64,000 bases of DNA from NCBI RefSeq assembly GCF_017304635.1, contig NZ_JAFKMA010000005.1, positions 210,487 to 274,486 of the forward strand, given 5' to 3'. The DNA comes from Sphingomonas sp. Its GTDB lineage: Bacteria; Pseudomonadota; Alphaproteobacteria; Sphingomonadales; Sphingomonadaceae. A program made the position numbers and the translations under genes. Shown here piece by piece: positions 46,705 through 56,088 of the stretch. How positions within the stretch are numbered: the stretch's first letter is position 1; each line of letters begins with the position of its first letter. Under the pieces are notes generated by a model. That model was not told the DNA's origin, searched no databases, and saw nothing but the letters and a program-made list of their open reading frames with translations.

Positions 46705-46780
46705 CGTCATTGCGAGCGGAGCGAAGCAATCCAGCGTCCCGCGCGCAGCCCTGGATTGCTTCGCTACGCTCGCAATGACG
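46705..46780. repeat. Palindromic repeat, family D copy 2 (right of the GIY-YIG gene)
   Basis: 76 bases, arms CGTCATTGCGAGCGGAGCGA and TCGCTACGCTCGCAATGACG. It lies 15 bases before the epimerase start and is a direct-orientation copy of 46304-46379. Confidence 0.88.
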
Positions 46781-46794
46781 ACAGGAGAAACCGC

Positions 46795-47223
46795 ATGATC
46801 CTCGGCCGGCTCAACCATGTCGGCGTGGCGACGCCGTCGATCGCCGAGGCGATCCCCTATTGGCGGGACGTGATGGGGGCGACCGCGATCGGCGAGCCGT
46901 TCGACGTGCCCGCGCAGGGCGTGAAGGTGTGCTTCGTCGATACCCCCAACACCCAGATCGAATTGATCGAACCGCTCGGCGATTCCCCGATCCGCGCGTT
47001 CCTCGAGAAGAATCCGGCGGGCGGGCAGCATCACCTGTGCTACGAAGTGCCCGACATCCACGCGGCGAAGGCGTGGTTCGAGGTGAAGGGCGCGCGCGTG
47101 CTCGGCGAGCCGCGGATCGGGGCGCACGGCACGCCGATCTTCTTCGTCCACCCGCGCGACATGGGTGGGGTGCTGACCGAGATCATGGAAAGTCCCCAAG
47201 AAGCCGGGAAGGGCGATCATTGA
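46795..47223 (+). CDS. mce: Methylmalonyl-CoA epimerase
   Basis: 142 residues from ATG 46795 behind AGGAG. It interconverts the (S) and (R) forms of methylmalonyl-CoA. The vicinal-oxygen-chelate fold has metal ligands in RLNHVGVATPS (His), NTQIELIEPLG (Glu), HHLCYEVPDI (His) and LTEIMES (Glu). The stop overlaps the next start by one base (TGATG). Confidence 0.96.
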   Translation: MILGRLNHVGVATPSIAEAIPYWRDVMGATAIGEPFDVPAQGVKVCFVDTPNTQIELIEPLGDSPIRAFLEKNPAGGQHHLCYEVPDIHAAKAWFEVKGARVLGEPRIGAHGTPIFFVHPRDMGGVLTEIMESPQEAGKGDH

Positions 47224-48005
47224 TGAGTTACGAGCATATCCTGACCGAGCGCCGCGGCGATGTGCTGGTGGTGACGCTCAACCGACCGGATCGGCTGAAC
47301 GCGGCGCCGCCGGCGATGTTCGCCGAGTTGCGCGATGCGATCGGCGACCTGGGCGGGGCGCGCGCGGTGCTGGTGACGGGGGCGGGGCGGGCCTTCTGTT
47401 CGGGCGCCGATGTCGGCGGCGGCGCACTCGGCAGCGAGAATCCGGGCAACGCGACTTATGCCGCGCTGACCGAGAGCTACAACCCGACGATGGCGGCGAT
47501 CGCCGACCTCGGCGTGCCGGTGGTCAGCGCGGTGCGCGGGCCGGCGGCGGGGATCGGGTGCAGCCTGGCGCTCGCGGCCGATTTCTGCGTGGCGAGCGAG
47601 ACGGCGTATTTCCTTCAGGCGTTCGTCAATATCGGGCTGGTGCCGGACGGCGGCGCGAGCTGGATGCTGCCCCGGCTGATCGGGCGGGCGCGGGCGACCG
47701 AGATGATGATGCTGGGCGAGCGCGTGGTCGCCGCGAAGGCGCTGGAGTGGGGCATGATCCACCGCGTCGTTGCCGACGATGCGCTCGATGCGGAGGCATT
47801 CGCGCTCGCCGAGCGGCTGGCGGCGGGGCCGACCGTCGCGCTCGGGCTGATGAAGCGCGGGCTCGGCCATGCGTTCGAGAACGGCTACGACGCCGCGATG
47901 CTGCGCGAGGCGGAGAACCAGCGCGCGGCGCGCGGCACGGCGGACTCGATGGAGGGCGGCATGGCTTTCCTGCAGAAGCGCAAGGCGGAGTTTCGCGGGC
48001 AGTGA
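47223..48005 (+). CDS. Enoyl-CoA hydratase/isomerase family protein
   Basis: 260 residues of crotonase fold: VVTLNRPDRLNAAP, the oxyanion-hole loops GAGRAFCSGADVGGG and RGPAAGIGCSLALAADF, and NIGLVPDGGASWMLPRLIG. The tail SMEGGMAFLQKRKAEF is typical. The catalytic position after GLVPD carries Gly/Asp as in PaaG-like isomerases and hydratases, so the exact reaction is unclear. Coupling to the epimerase suggests it prepares odd-chain or branched acyl-CoA for the propionate route. Confidence 0.9.
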   Translation: MSYEHILTERRGDVLVVTLNRPDRLNAAPPAMFAELRDAIGDLGGARAVLVTGAGRAFCSGADVGGGALGSENPGNATYAALTESYNPTMAAIADLGVPVVSAVRGPAAGIGCSLALAADFCVASETAYFLQAFVNIGLVPDGGASWMLPRLIGRARATEMMMLGERVVAAKALEWGMIHRVVADDALDAEAFALAERLAAGPTVALGLMKRGLGHAFENGYDAAMLREAENQRAARGTADSMEGGMAFLQKRKAEFRGQ

Positions 48006-48028
48006 TGCGGTTGCCGTTCAACCATGAC

Positions 48029-48137
48029 GCCTCCCCGGCGAAGGCCGGGACCCAGTCGCGAAGGTCTGCTTTGTCTCGCGCTGCGCTTTCTTACGTCCGT
48101 TCGCCCGACTGGGCCCCGGCCTTCGCCGGGGTGGAGG
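48029..48137. repeat. Palindromic repeat, family C copy 2, supplying a ribosome site
   Basis: Left arm CCCCGGCGAAGGCCGGGACC and right arm GGCCCCGGCCTTCGCCGGGG followed by TGGAGG. The GGAGG at 48133-48137 has the right spacing (six bases) to the TTG start of the mutase at 48144, so the repeat's right edge appears to serve as its ribosome-binding site. Confidence 0.85.
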
Positions 48138-48143
48138 TTTGCA

Positions 48144-50282
48144 TTGGCTGACAGACCTACCCTCGACGACTGGCAGACCCTCGCCGCGAAGGAAGTGAAG
48201 GGCGCCGACCTGACCTGGCACACGCCGGAGGGGATCGCGGTCAAGCCGCTCTATACCGCCGCCGACGTGAAGTCGGACCCCGGCCTGCCCGGCTTCGCGC
48301 CGTTCACGCGGGGTGTGCGCGCGTCGATGTATGCCGGGCGGCCGTGGACGATCCGCCAATATGCCGGTTTCTCCACCGCCGAAGCCTCCAACGCCTTCTA
48401 CCGCCGCAACCTCGCCGCCGGGCAGAAGGGCCTCAGCGTCGCGTTCGATCTCGCCACGCACCGCGGCTATGACAGCGACCATCCGCGCGTCACGGGTGAC
48501 GTCGGCAAGGCGGGCGTCGCGATCGACACGATCGACGACATGAAGATCCTGTTCGACGGCATTCCGCTCGACAAGATGAGCGTGTCGATGACGATGAACG
48601 GCGCGGTCATCCCGATCCTCGCCTTCTTCATCGTCGCCGGCGAGGAGCAGGGCGTCGATCGGTCGCAGCTCGACGGGACCATCCAGAACGACATCCTCAA
48701 GGAGTTCATGGTCCGCAACACCTATATCTACCCGCCCGAGCCGAGCATGCGGATCATCTCGGACATCTTCGCCTACACCTCGGCGCACATGCCCAAGTTC
48801 AACTCGATCTCGATCAGCGGCTACCACATGCAGGAAGCCGGGGCGACGCAGGTGCAGGAGCTCGCCTTCACCATCGCCGACGGCATGGAATATGTGAAAT
48901 ACGGCGTCGCGTCGGGGCTCGACATCGACAAGTTCGCCGGGCGGCTGAGCTTCTTCTTCGCGATCGGCATGAACTTCTTCATGGAGGTGGCGAAGCTGCG
49001 CGCGGCGCGGGTGCTGTGGCACCGCGTGATGACTCAGCTGGGCGCTGAGGACGAGCGCTCGAAGATGCTGCGCACGCATTGCCAGACGTCGGGCGTGAGC
49101 TTGCAGGAGCAGGACCCCTACAACAACGTCATCCGCACCACGGTCGAGGCGATGGCGGCGATGCTGGGCGGGACGCAGTCGCTTCACACCAACGCGCTCG
49201 ATGAGGCGATCGCGCTGCCCACCGACTTCTCCGCCCGGATCGCGCGCAACACGCAGATCGTGCTGCAGGAGGAAACGGGGATGACCAAGGTCGTCGATCC
49301 GCTTGGCGGCTCCTACTACGTCGAGGCGCTGACGCAGGAACTGGTCGACCAGGCCTGGGCGATCATCGAGCGAGTCGAGGCCGAGGGCGGGATGGCCAAG
49401 GCGGTCGCGGCCGGCTGGCCCAAGGCGATGATCGAGGAAGCCGCCGCGGCGCGCCAGGCCCGGGTCGATCGCGGCGAGGACGTGATCGTCGGCGTCAACA
49501 AATACCGCCTCGCCGAGGAAGCCGATCTCGACATCCTCGACGTCGACAATCACGCGGTGCGCGAGGCGCAGATCGCACGGATCGCCAAGGTAAAGGCGGG
49601 CCGCGACGAAGCCGCGTGCCAAGCGGCGCTGGCGGCGCTGGAGAAGGGCGCCGAGGGCAAGGACAACCTCCTCGCGCTGGCTGTGGAATGCGCCCGAGCC
49701 CGTGCGACGCTCGGCGAAATCTCGTCGGCGATGGAGGCCGGGTTCGGCCGCTACGCGACCAAGCCCAATCCGGTGAAGGGCATTTATGGTGGCGCGTACA
49801 AGGACGATGCGCGCTGGGACAATCTGCTCGCCGGGGTCGGCTCGACCGAGCGCCGGCTGGGCCGCAAGCCGCGCATCATGGTCGCCAAGATGGGGCAGGA
49901 CGGACACGATCGCGGCGCCAATCTGGTGTCGAGCATGTTCGGCGACCTCGGCTTCGAGGTGGTGCCGGGCCCGCTGTTCCAGACGCCGAAGGAAGCCGCC
50001 GCGCTGGCGCTGGAAAGCGACGTCGACGTGGTCGGCGCCTCCAGCCTCGCCGCCGGGCACAAGACGCTGATCCCCGAACTGATCGGCCATCTGCGCGATG
50101 CCGGCCGCCCCGACATCAAGGTCATCGCCGGCGGCGTGATCCCGGCGCAGGACTACGACTTCCTGCGCGAGGCGGGGGTGCAGGCGATCTTCGGCCCCGG
50201 CACCAACCTCGTGAAGGCGGCGGAGGACGTGCTCCGCCTGCTCGGCCACAACATGGCGCCCGAAAGCGATGCCGCCGAATGA
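48144..50282 (+). CDS. scpA: Methylmalonyl-CoA mutase
   Basis: 712 residues from TTG 48144; no nearer ATG exists and the upstream frame is repeat sequence. The enzyme uses adenosylcobalamin to turn (R)-methylmalonyl-CoA into succinyl-CoA. The TIM-barrel domain holds [37 protein letters not shown] and [12 protein letters not shown]. The C-terminal B12 domain (from about residue 575) holds the DxHxxG site [11 protein letters not shown] with the axial histidine, then [10 protein letters not shown] and GGVIPAQDY. It is a single-chain catalytic subunit. No MeaB-like chaperone gene is in the cluster. Confidence 0.97.
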   Translation: MADRPTLDDWQTLAAKEVKGADLTWHTPEGIAVKPLYTAADVKSDPGLPGFAPFTRGVRASMYAGRPWTIRQYAGFSTAEASNAFYRRNLAAGQKGLSVAFDLATHRGYDSDHPRVTGDVGKAGVAIDTIDDMKILFDGIPLDKMSVSMTMNGAVIPILAFFIVAGEEQGVDRSQLDGTIQNDILKEFMVRNTYIYPPEPSMRIISDIFAYTSAHMPKFNSISISGYHMQEAGATQVQELAFTIADGMEYVKYGVASGLDIDKFAGRLSFFFAIGMNFFMEVAKLRAARVLWHRVMTQLGAEDERSKMLRTHCQTSGVSLQEQDPYNNVIRTTVEAMAAMLGGTQSLHTNALDEAIALPTDFSARIARNTQIVLQEETGMTKVVDPLGGSYYVEALTQELVDQAWAIIERVEAEGGMAKAVAAGWPKAMIEEAAAARQARVDRGEDVIVGVNKYRLAEEADLDILDVDNHAVREAQIARIAKVKAGRDEAACQAALAALEKGAEGKDNLLALAVECARARATLGEISSAMEAGFGRYATKPNPVKGIYGGAYKDDARWDNLLAGVGSTERRLGRKPRIMVAKMGQDGHDRGANLVSSMFGDLGFEVVPGPLFQTPKEAAALALESDVDVVGASSLAAGHKTLIPELIGHLRDAGRPDIKVIAGGVIPAQDYDFLREAGVQAIFGPGTNLVKAAEDVLRLLGHNMAPESDAAE

Positions 50283-50365
50283 GCCCCGGTCGCGTCGCCC
50301 TGTTCGCGCTTTCGCTGCTGCTGATCGTGGGCGGGTTCCTGCTCAAGATCGGGGTGCTGGCATGA
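50279..50365 (+). CDS. 28-residue single-span membrane peptide
   Basis: ATG 50279 overlaps the mutase stop (ATGA) and its own stop overlaps the next start (ATGA) in the same way. It encodes a positive N-terminus MSPGRVA, one hydrophobic helix [15 protein letters not shown] and a short tail. The two exact overlaps in an operon of coupled genes argue that it is translated, perhaps only to carry ribosomes to the permease gene. No family is recognised. Confidence 0.55.
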   Translation: MSPGRVALFALSLLLIVGGFLLKIGVLA

Positions 50366-50823
50366 GCGGCGGGGCGCAGCCGTCGTTCACCGCGTTCGCC
50401 GCGCTGATGTTCGTGGCAGGGATGGGGATTCCGCTGATGGCGACGCTGAACGCCGGGCTCGGCCAGCATCTCCAGAGCCCGGTCGCGGCGAGCACGATCC
50501 TGTTCGCGCTGGCGCTCGCGGTGACCGCGGCGATCCTGGCGCTGGGCGGCGTGCCTGCGCGCGCGGCGTTCACGGGCGTGCCCTGGTATTTCTACGCCGG
50601 CGCGGTGCTGGTCGTGTTCTATCTGTTGTCGATCACCTGGACGACGCCGCGGATCGGGGTCGGCAATGCCGTGTTCTTCGTGCTGCTCGGCCAATTGGTC
50701 GCGGCGGCCGCGATCGATCATTTCGGCTGGTTCGGCGCGATCCGCAGCGAGTTGACGCTGCGCCGCGTCGCCGGGCTCGCGGTGATGGCGATCGGCGTCT
50801 ATCTGGCAAGGAAACCGCGATGA
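50362..50823 (+). CDS. DMT family permease, YdcZ (DUF606) type
   Basis: 153 residues with five hydrophobic helices. [16 protein letters not shown] at the start, [30 protein letters not shown] in the middle and [17 protein letters not shown] near 115 are the YdcZ pattern. These half-size drug/metabolite transporters act as dimers; the substrate is unknown. The start overlaps the microORF stop and the end overlaps bioB, so it is made together with both. Confidence 0.87.
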   Translation: MSGGAQPSFTAFAALMFVAGMGIPLMATLNAGLGQHLQSPVAASTILFALALAVTAAILALGGVPARAAFTGVPWYFYAGAVLVVFYLLSITWTTPRIGVGNAVFFVLLGQLVAAAAIDHFGWFGAIRSELTLRRVAGLAVMAIGVYLARKPR

Positions 50824-51812
50824 CTCCCCGCAGCGACTGGACCCGCGACGAGATCGCGGCATTGTTCGACCTGCCCTTCACCGAACTCGTGTTCCGCGCG
50901 GCCGAGGTGCATCGTGCGCACCACGCGGCGAACGAGGTGCAGCTGTCGACGTTGCTGTCGATCAAGACCGGCGGCTGTCCGGAGGATTGCGGCTATTGCT
51001 CGCAGTCGGCGAGCGCCGACACCGGGCTGAAAGCGACCAAGCTGATGGACGTCCGCGCGGTGCTGCAAGCGGCGGCGCAAGCGAAGGACAATGGCTCGAC
51101 GCGCTTCTGCATGGGGGCGGCGTGGCGCAATCCCAAGGACAAGGACATTGCGGCGCTGACGCAGATGATCCGCGGCGTGCGCGAGATGGGAATGGAAACC
51201 TGCATGACGCTCGGCATGCTGACGTCCGGCCAGGCCGAGGCGCTGGGCGCGGCGGGGCTCGATTACTACAACCACAATATCGACACCTCGCCGGAGAATT
51301 ACGCGAACGTGATCTCGACGCGCAGCTTCGAGGAGCGGATCGAAACGCTGGAGAATGTCCGCGACGCCGGGATCAACGTATGCTGCGGCGGAATCGTCGG
51401 GATGGGCGAAACGCGGAGCGACCGTGTCGGCTTCATCCATGCTTTGGCGAGCCTGCCGGTGCATCCCGAGAGCGTGCCGATCAATGCCTTGGTGCCGGTC
51501 AAGGGGACGGTGCTCGGCAACATGCTCGCCGACACGCCGCTCGCCAAGATCGACGATATCGAGTTCGTGCGCACGGTTGCGGTCGCGCGGATCACGATGC
51601 CAGGGAGCATGGTGCGCCTGAGCGCTGGCCGCGAGAGCATGAGCGACGCGACCCAGGCCTTGTGTTTCCTCAGCGGTGCGAACTCGATCTTCACCGGCGA
51701 CAAATTGCTGACCGCGGGCAATGCCGGCGAGGACAAGGATGCCGCTTTGTTCGCGAAGCTCGGGCTGAGCCCGATGGCGGCGGAGCAGCGCGTGCTTGAG
51801 GCGGCTGCGTAA
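50820..51812 (+). CDS. bioB: Biotin synthase
   Basis: 330 residues of the radical SAM type: [20 protein letters not shown] holds the CxxxCxxC for the 4Fe-4S cluster. The second-cluster ligands occur in [23 protein letters not shown] and [12 protein letters not shown], and the Arg in MVRLSAGRE. It inserts sulfur into dethiobiotin. Lying inside the propionate cluster, it couples biotin supply to PCC. No other bio genes are present. The start overlaps the permease stop by four bases. Confidence 0.96.
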   Translation: MTPRSDWTRDEIAALFDLPFTELVFRAAEVHRAHHAANEVQLSTLLSIKTGGCPEDCGYCSQSASADTGLKATKLMDVRAVLQAAAQAKDNGSTRFCMGAAWRNPKDKDIAALTQMIRGVREMGMETCMTLGMLTSGQAEALGAAGLDYYNHNIDTSPENYANVISTRSFEERIETLENVRDAGINVCCGGIVGMGETRSDRVGFIHALASLPVHPESVPINALVPVKGTVLGNMLADTPLAKIDDIEFVRTVAVARITMPGSMVRLSAGRESMSDATQALCFLSGANSIFTGDKLLTAGNAGEDKDAALFAKLGLSPMAAEQRVLEAAA

Positions 51813-52045
51813 TGCCGACGGTGCTGCGGATCGGAGCGTTTCGCTTCTATTTCTACAGCCACGAGCCGAACGAGCCGCCACACGTGCACGTCGATCGCGG
51901 CGAGGCCACGATCAAGGTCTGGCTGCAACTCGTGGAAGTGGCAAAGAGCCGCGGGTTTCGCGCGCATGAAATCAATGACATCCTCGCCATGGTCGAGGAG
52001 CATCGCGAGAAGTTGCTGGAGGCATGGTATGAATATTTCGGCTAA
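51812..52045 (+). CDS. DUF4160 domain protein
   Basis: 77 residues from ATG 51812 (TAATG junction with bioB). Signature: FRFYFYSHEPNEPPHVHVDRGEATIKVWL, then AHEINDILAMVEEHREKLLEAWYEYFG. The HVHV motif and the aromatic tail define the family. DUF4160 and DUF2442 genes often come as pairs and have been suspected toxin-antitoxin modules; activity is unproven. Here the pair is inserted between bioB and pccA. Confidence 0.88.
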   Translation: MPTVLRIGAFRFYFYSHEPNEPPHVHVDRGEATIKVWLQLVEVAKSRGFRAHEINDILAMVEEHREKLLEAWYEYFG

Positions 52046-52288
52046 GGTAACGGACGAGCGCGTGCTCGACGTCCGGTTCGACGCGGCCAGCCTGATCGTC
52101 GACCTGATGGACGGCCGGACGATCGCTGCGCCGCTCGCCTGGTATCCGCGCTTGCTGCACGCAACGCCGGAGCAACGCGCCGTCTGGGAGCGCGCCGGCG
52201 GTGGCTACGGCATCCACTGGCCCGAGATCGACGAGGATCTGAGCACGGAAGGCTTGCTCCGCGGCGCGCCAGCCCCGAGGACGCATTG

Positions 52289-52289
<1 letters not shown>
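52029..52289 (+). CDS. DUF2442 domain protein
   Basis: 86 residues from ATG 52029, overlapping the DUF4160 gene by 17 bases. VLDVRFDAASLIVDLMDGRTIAAPLAWYPRLLHATPEQRAVWE and IHWPEIDEDLSTEGLLRG are the DUF2442 signature. Its stop overlaps the pccA start by one base (TGATG). It is the probable DNA-binding or antitoxin-like partner of DUF4160, if the TA interpretation is right. Confidence 0.88.
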
Positions 52290-54406
<2,117 letters not shown>

Positions 54407-54410
54407 GCGG

Positions 54411-54477
54411 CGTCGTTGCGAGTGCGGCGAAGCATGCCAAGTCCGACCTGGATTGCCTCGCTCCGCTCGCAACGACG
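54411..54477. repeat. Palindromic repeat, family D copy 3
   Basis: A shorter, diverged member: CGTCGTTGCGAGTGCGGCGA and TCGCTCCGCTCGCAACGACG at the ends, with GGATTGC inside. It lies between the convergent stops of pccA and the MocA-like gene. Confidence 0.8.
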
Positions 54478-54482
54478 GTCGA

Positions 54483-55076
54483 TTAGCGCCCCCGCACCTG
54501 CCCGAATTTGGCGAGCAGTTCCTCCAGCTCTTCCTGCGTATCCACGTCGATCAGCTCGTCGGGCGTCGTCACGACGTGGCGGCCCGCGAGCACCATGTCG
54601 CGCGCGCCGGTGTCGCCCTGCATCGCCTCCAGCGCGTCGAAGCGGCCGCGTCCGAACAAGGCCGGCGGCTTGGGGCTGATCCCATCGCTCGACGCGACGA
54701 CGGTGTCGGGACCGTGTTCCGCCTCGAACAGGCGATGGATCTGAGTCGCGGTGATCCGCGGCATGTCGGCCAGCGCGATCAGCACCGCGTCGACGCCTTC
54801 CCCGCGCGCCGCCTGGATGCCGAGCCGGACCGACAGCGACAGGCCCTGTTCGGGCGCGAAATTGTGGACGACCTCGTATCCGCGCGCGGCATAGTCCAGC
54901 TTCACCCCGTCCTTCACGACGATCCTTTTGGCGAACGGCACCGCCTCCAGCGCGGTCACGACATGCAGACCGAGCGGTTGGCCGAGGAACATCTCGGTCA
55001 GTTTGTCGGACAGGCCGAAGCGTTCGGACTTGCCCGCGGCGAGCAGGACGAGGGCGGTATTCTCAGGAACGATCAT
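54483..55076 (-). CDS. MocA-like nucleotidyltransferase
   Basis: 197 residues from ATG 55076. NTALVLLAAGKSERFGLSDKL is the N-terminal nucleotide-binding signature, then PLGLHVV, PEQGLSLSVRLGI, LIALADMPRITATQI and GDTGARDM. Such proteins add CMP to molybdopterin to give the cytosine dinucleotide cofactor of xanthine-dehydrogenase-like enzymes. The overlap with xdhC (14 bases) and the Mo-hydroxylase gene upstream support that. The nucleotide could also be GTP. Confidence 0.88.
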   Translation of the reverse strand: MIVPENTALVLLAAGKSERFGLSDKLTEMFLGQPLGLHVVTALEAVPFAKRIVVKDGVKLDYAARGYEVVHNFAPEQGLSLSVRLGIQAARGEGVDAVLIALADMPRITATQIHRLFEAEHGPDTVVASSDGISPKPPALFGRGRFDALEAMQGDTGARDMVLAGRHVVTTPDELIDVDTQEELEELLAKFGQVRGR

Positions 55077-55983
55077 GGAAGGCTCCGACCATGGCGGCGG
55101 CGATCGACAGCGCGATTTCGGCCGGGCCGATCGCGCCGATGTCGATCCCGGCCGGGGCATCGATGCGATCGAGACCGGTTTCGGAAACGCCCAGCGCCGC
55201 GAGACGCTCCCGCCGCGCGGCATGGCTGCGGCGCGAGCCGAGCGCGGCGACATAGCCGGTCGGCGCGGCGAGCGCGGCCTGCAACGCCGGATCGTCGATC
55301 TTGGTATCGTGGCTCAGCGTCACCACGGCGGTCGCGGGATCGGGCCTGAGCGTGGCGACCGCTTCGTCGGGCCAGCGATCGTCGAGCGCGACGCCGGGGA
55401 AGCGCTCCTCGGTCAGGAACCGCGCGCGGGGATCGATCACAGTGGTCGCGATGCCGAGCTCGCGCGCCAGCCCGGCCAGCGCCTGCGCGATCTGGACCGC
55501 GCCGACGATCAGCAGGCGGCGCGGCGGGTCGTAGCGGTTGACGAACGCGGCGCCTTCGATCGGTCGCAGGCTCGACTGGCCGCTGTCGAGGTCGGTGACG
55601 ACGTCGAGCGCGCGACCCTCGCCGCGGGCTTCGGCGATGCGGTCGAACAGTTCGGGATCGAAGCCGTCGGCGGCGATCGGCTGCACCATCACCGCGATCT
55701 CGCCGCCGCACGGCAGGCCGACTTCCCACGCCGCGGCGTCGGCGACGCCGTAGCGCTTGAGCTGGAACGGCGCGCCCGCGATCACCTCGGCGGCGGTGGT
55801 CAGGATGTCGTTCTCGACGCAGCCGCCCGACACCGATCCCTCGAACCGGCCGTCCTGGTGGACGATCATGTGGCTCCCGCGCGGGCGCGGTGCCGATCCC
55901 CAGGTCGAGACCACTGTGGCGAGCGCCAGCGGCGCGCCCTTCCAGTCTCGCGCGGCGGCGATGACGGCGTCGTTATCGGACAC
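55063..55983 (-). CDS. XdhC family molybdenum-enzyme maturation factor
   Basis: 306 residues. An XdhC/CoxI domain at the N-terminus has TVVSTWGSAPRPRGSHMIV and GSVSGGCVENDI. A Rossmann-like XdhC_C domain has LLIVGAVQIAQALAGLA and VVTLSHDTKIDDPALQAAL, GYVAALGSRRSHAARRERL. XdhC binds the molybdenum cofactor, helps sulfurate it and inserts it into the large subunit encoded upstream at 56089-58290. In the usual GxGPxAQ loop the Pro is Gln here (GAVQIAQ). Confidence 0.93.
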   Translation of the reverse strand: MSDNDAVIAAARDWKGAPLALATVVSTWGSAPRPRGSHMIVHQDGRFEGSVSGGCVENDILTTAAEVIAGAPFQLKRYGVADAAAWEVGLPCGGEIAVMVQPIAADGFDPELFDRIAEARGEGRALDVVTDLDSGQSSLRPIEGAAFVNRYDPPRRLLIVGAVQIAQALAGLARELGIATTVIDPRARFLTEERFPGVALDDRWPDEAVATLRPDPATAVVTLSHDTKIDDPALQAALAAPTGYVAALGSRRSHAARRERLAALGVSETGLDRIDAPAGIDIGAIGPAEIALSIAAAMVGAFHDRS

Positions 55984-55987
55984 TGTT

Positions 55988-56077
55988 CGTCACCCCCGCG
56001 AACGCGGGAGCCCATCTCGTGCCCGTGCCTCGCGCTGAACCGTGAGGAGCTGGGTCCCCGCGTTCGCGGGGATGACG
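55988..56077. repeat. Palindromic repeat, family A copy 4
   Basis: 90 bases with arms CGTCACCCCCGCGAACGCGG and CCGCGTTCGCGGGGATGACG plus inner GAGCCCA/TGGGTCC. It separates xdhC from the molybdo-enzyme large-subunit gene. Confidence 0.85.
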
Positions 56078-56088
56078 CGCCTTATCCC

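Noticed and set aside
48018-50249. A 743-residue open frame on the - strand opposite the mutase gene
   Set aside because: Mirror frame of methylmalonyl-CoA mutase, with no recognisable domain or ribosome site.
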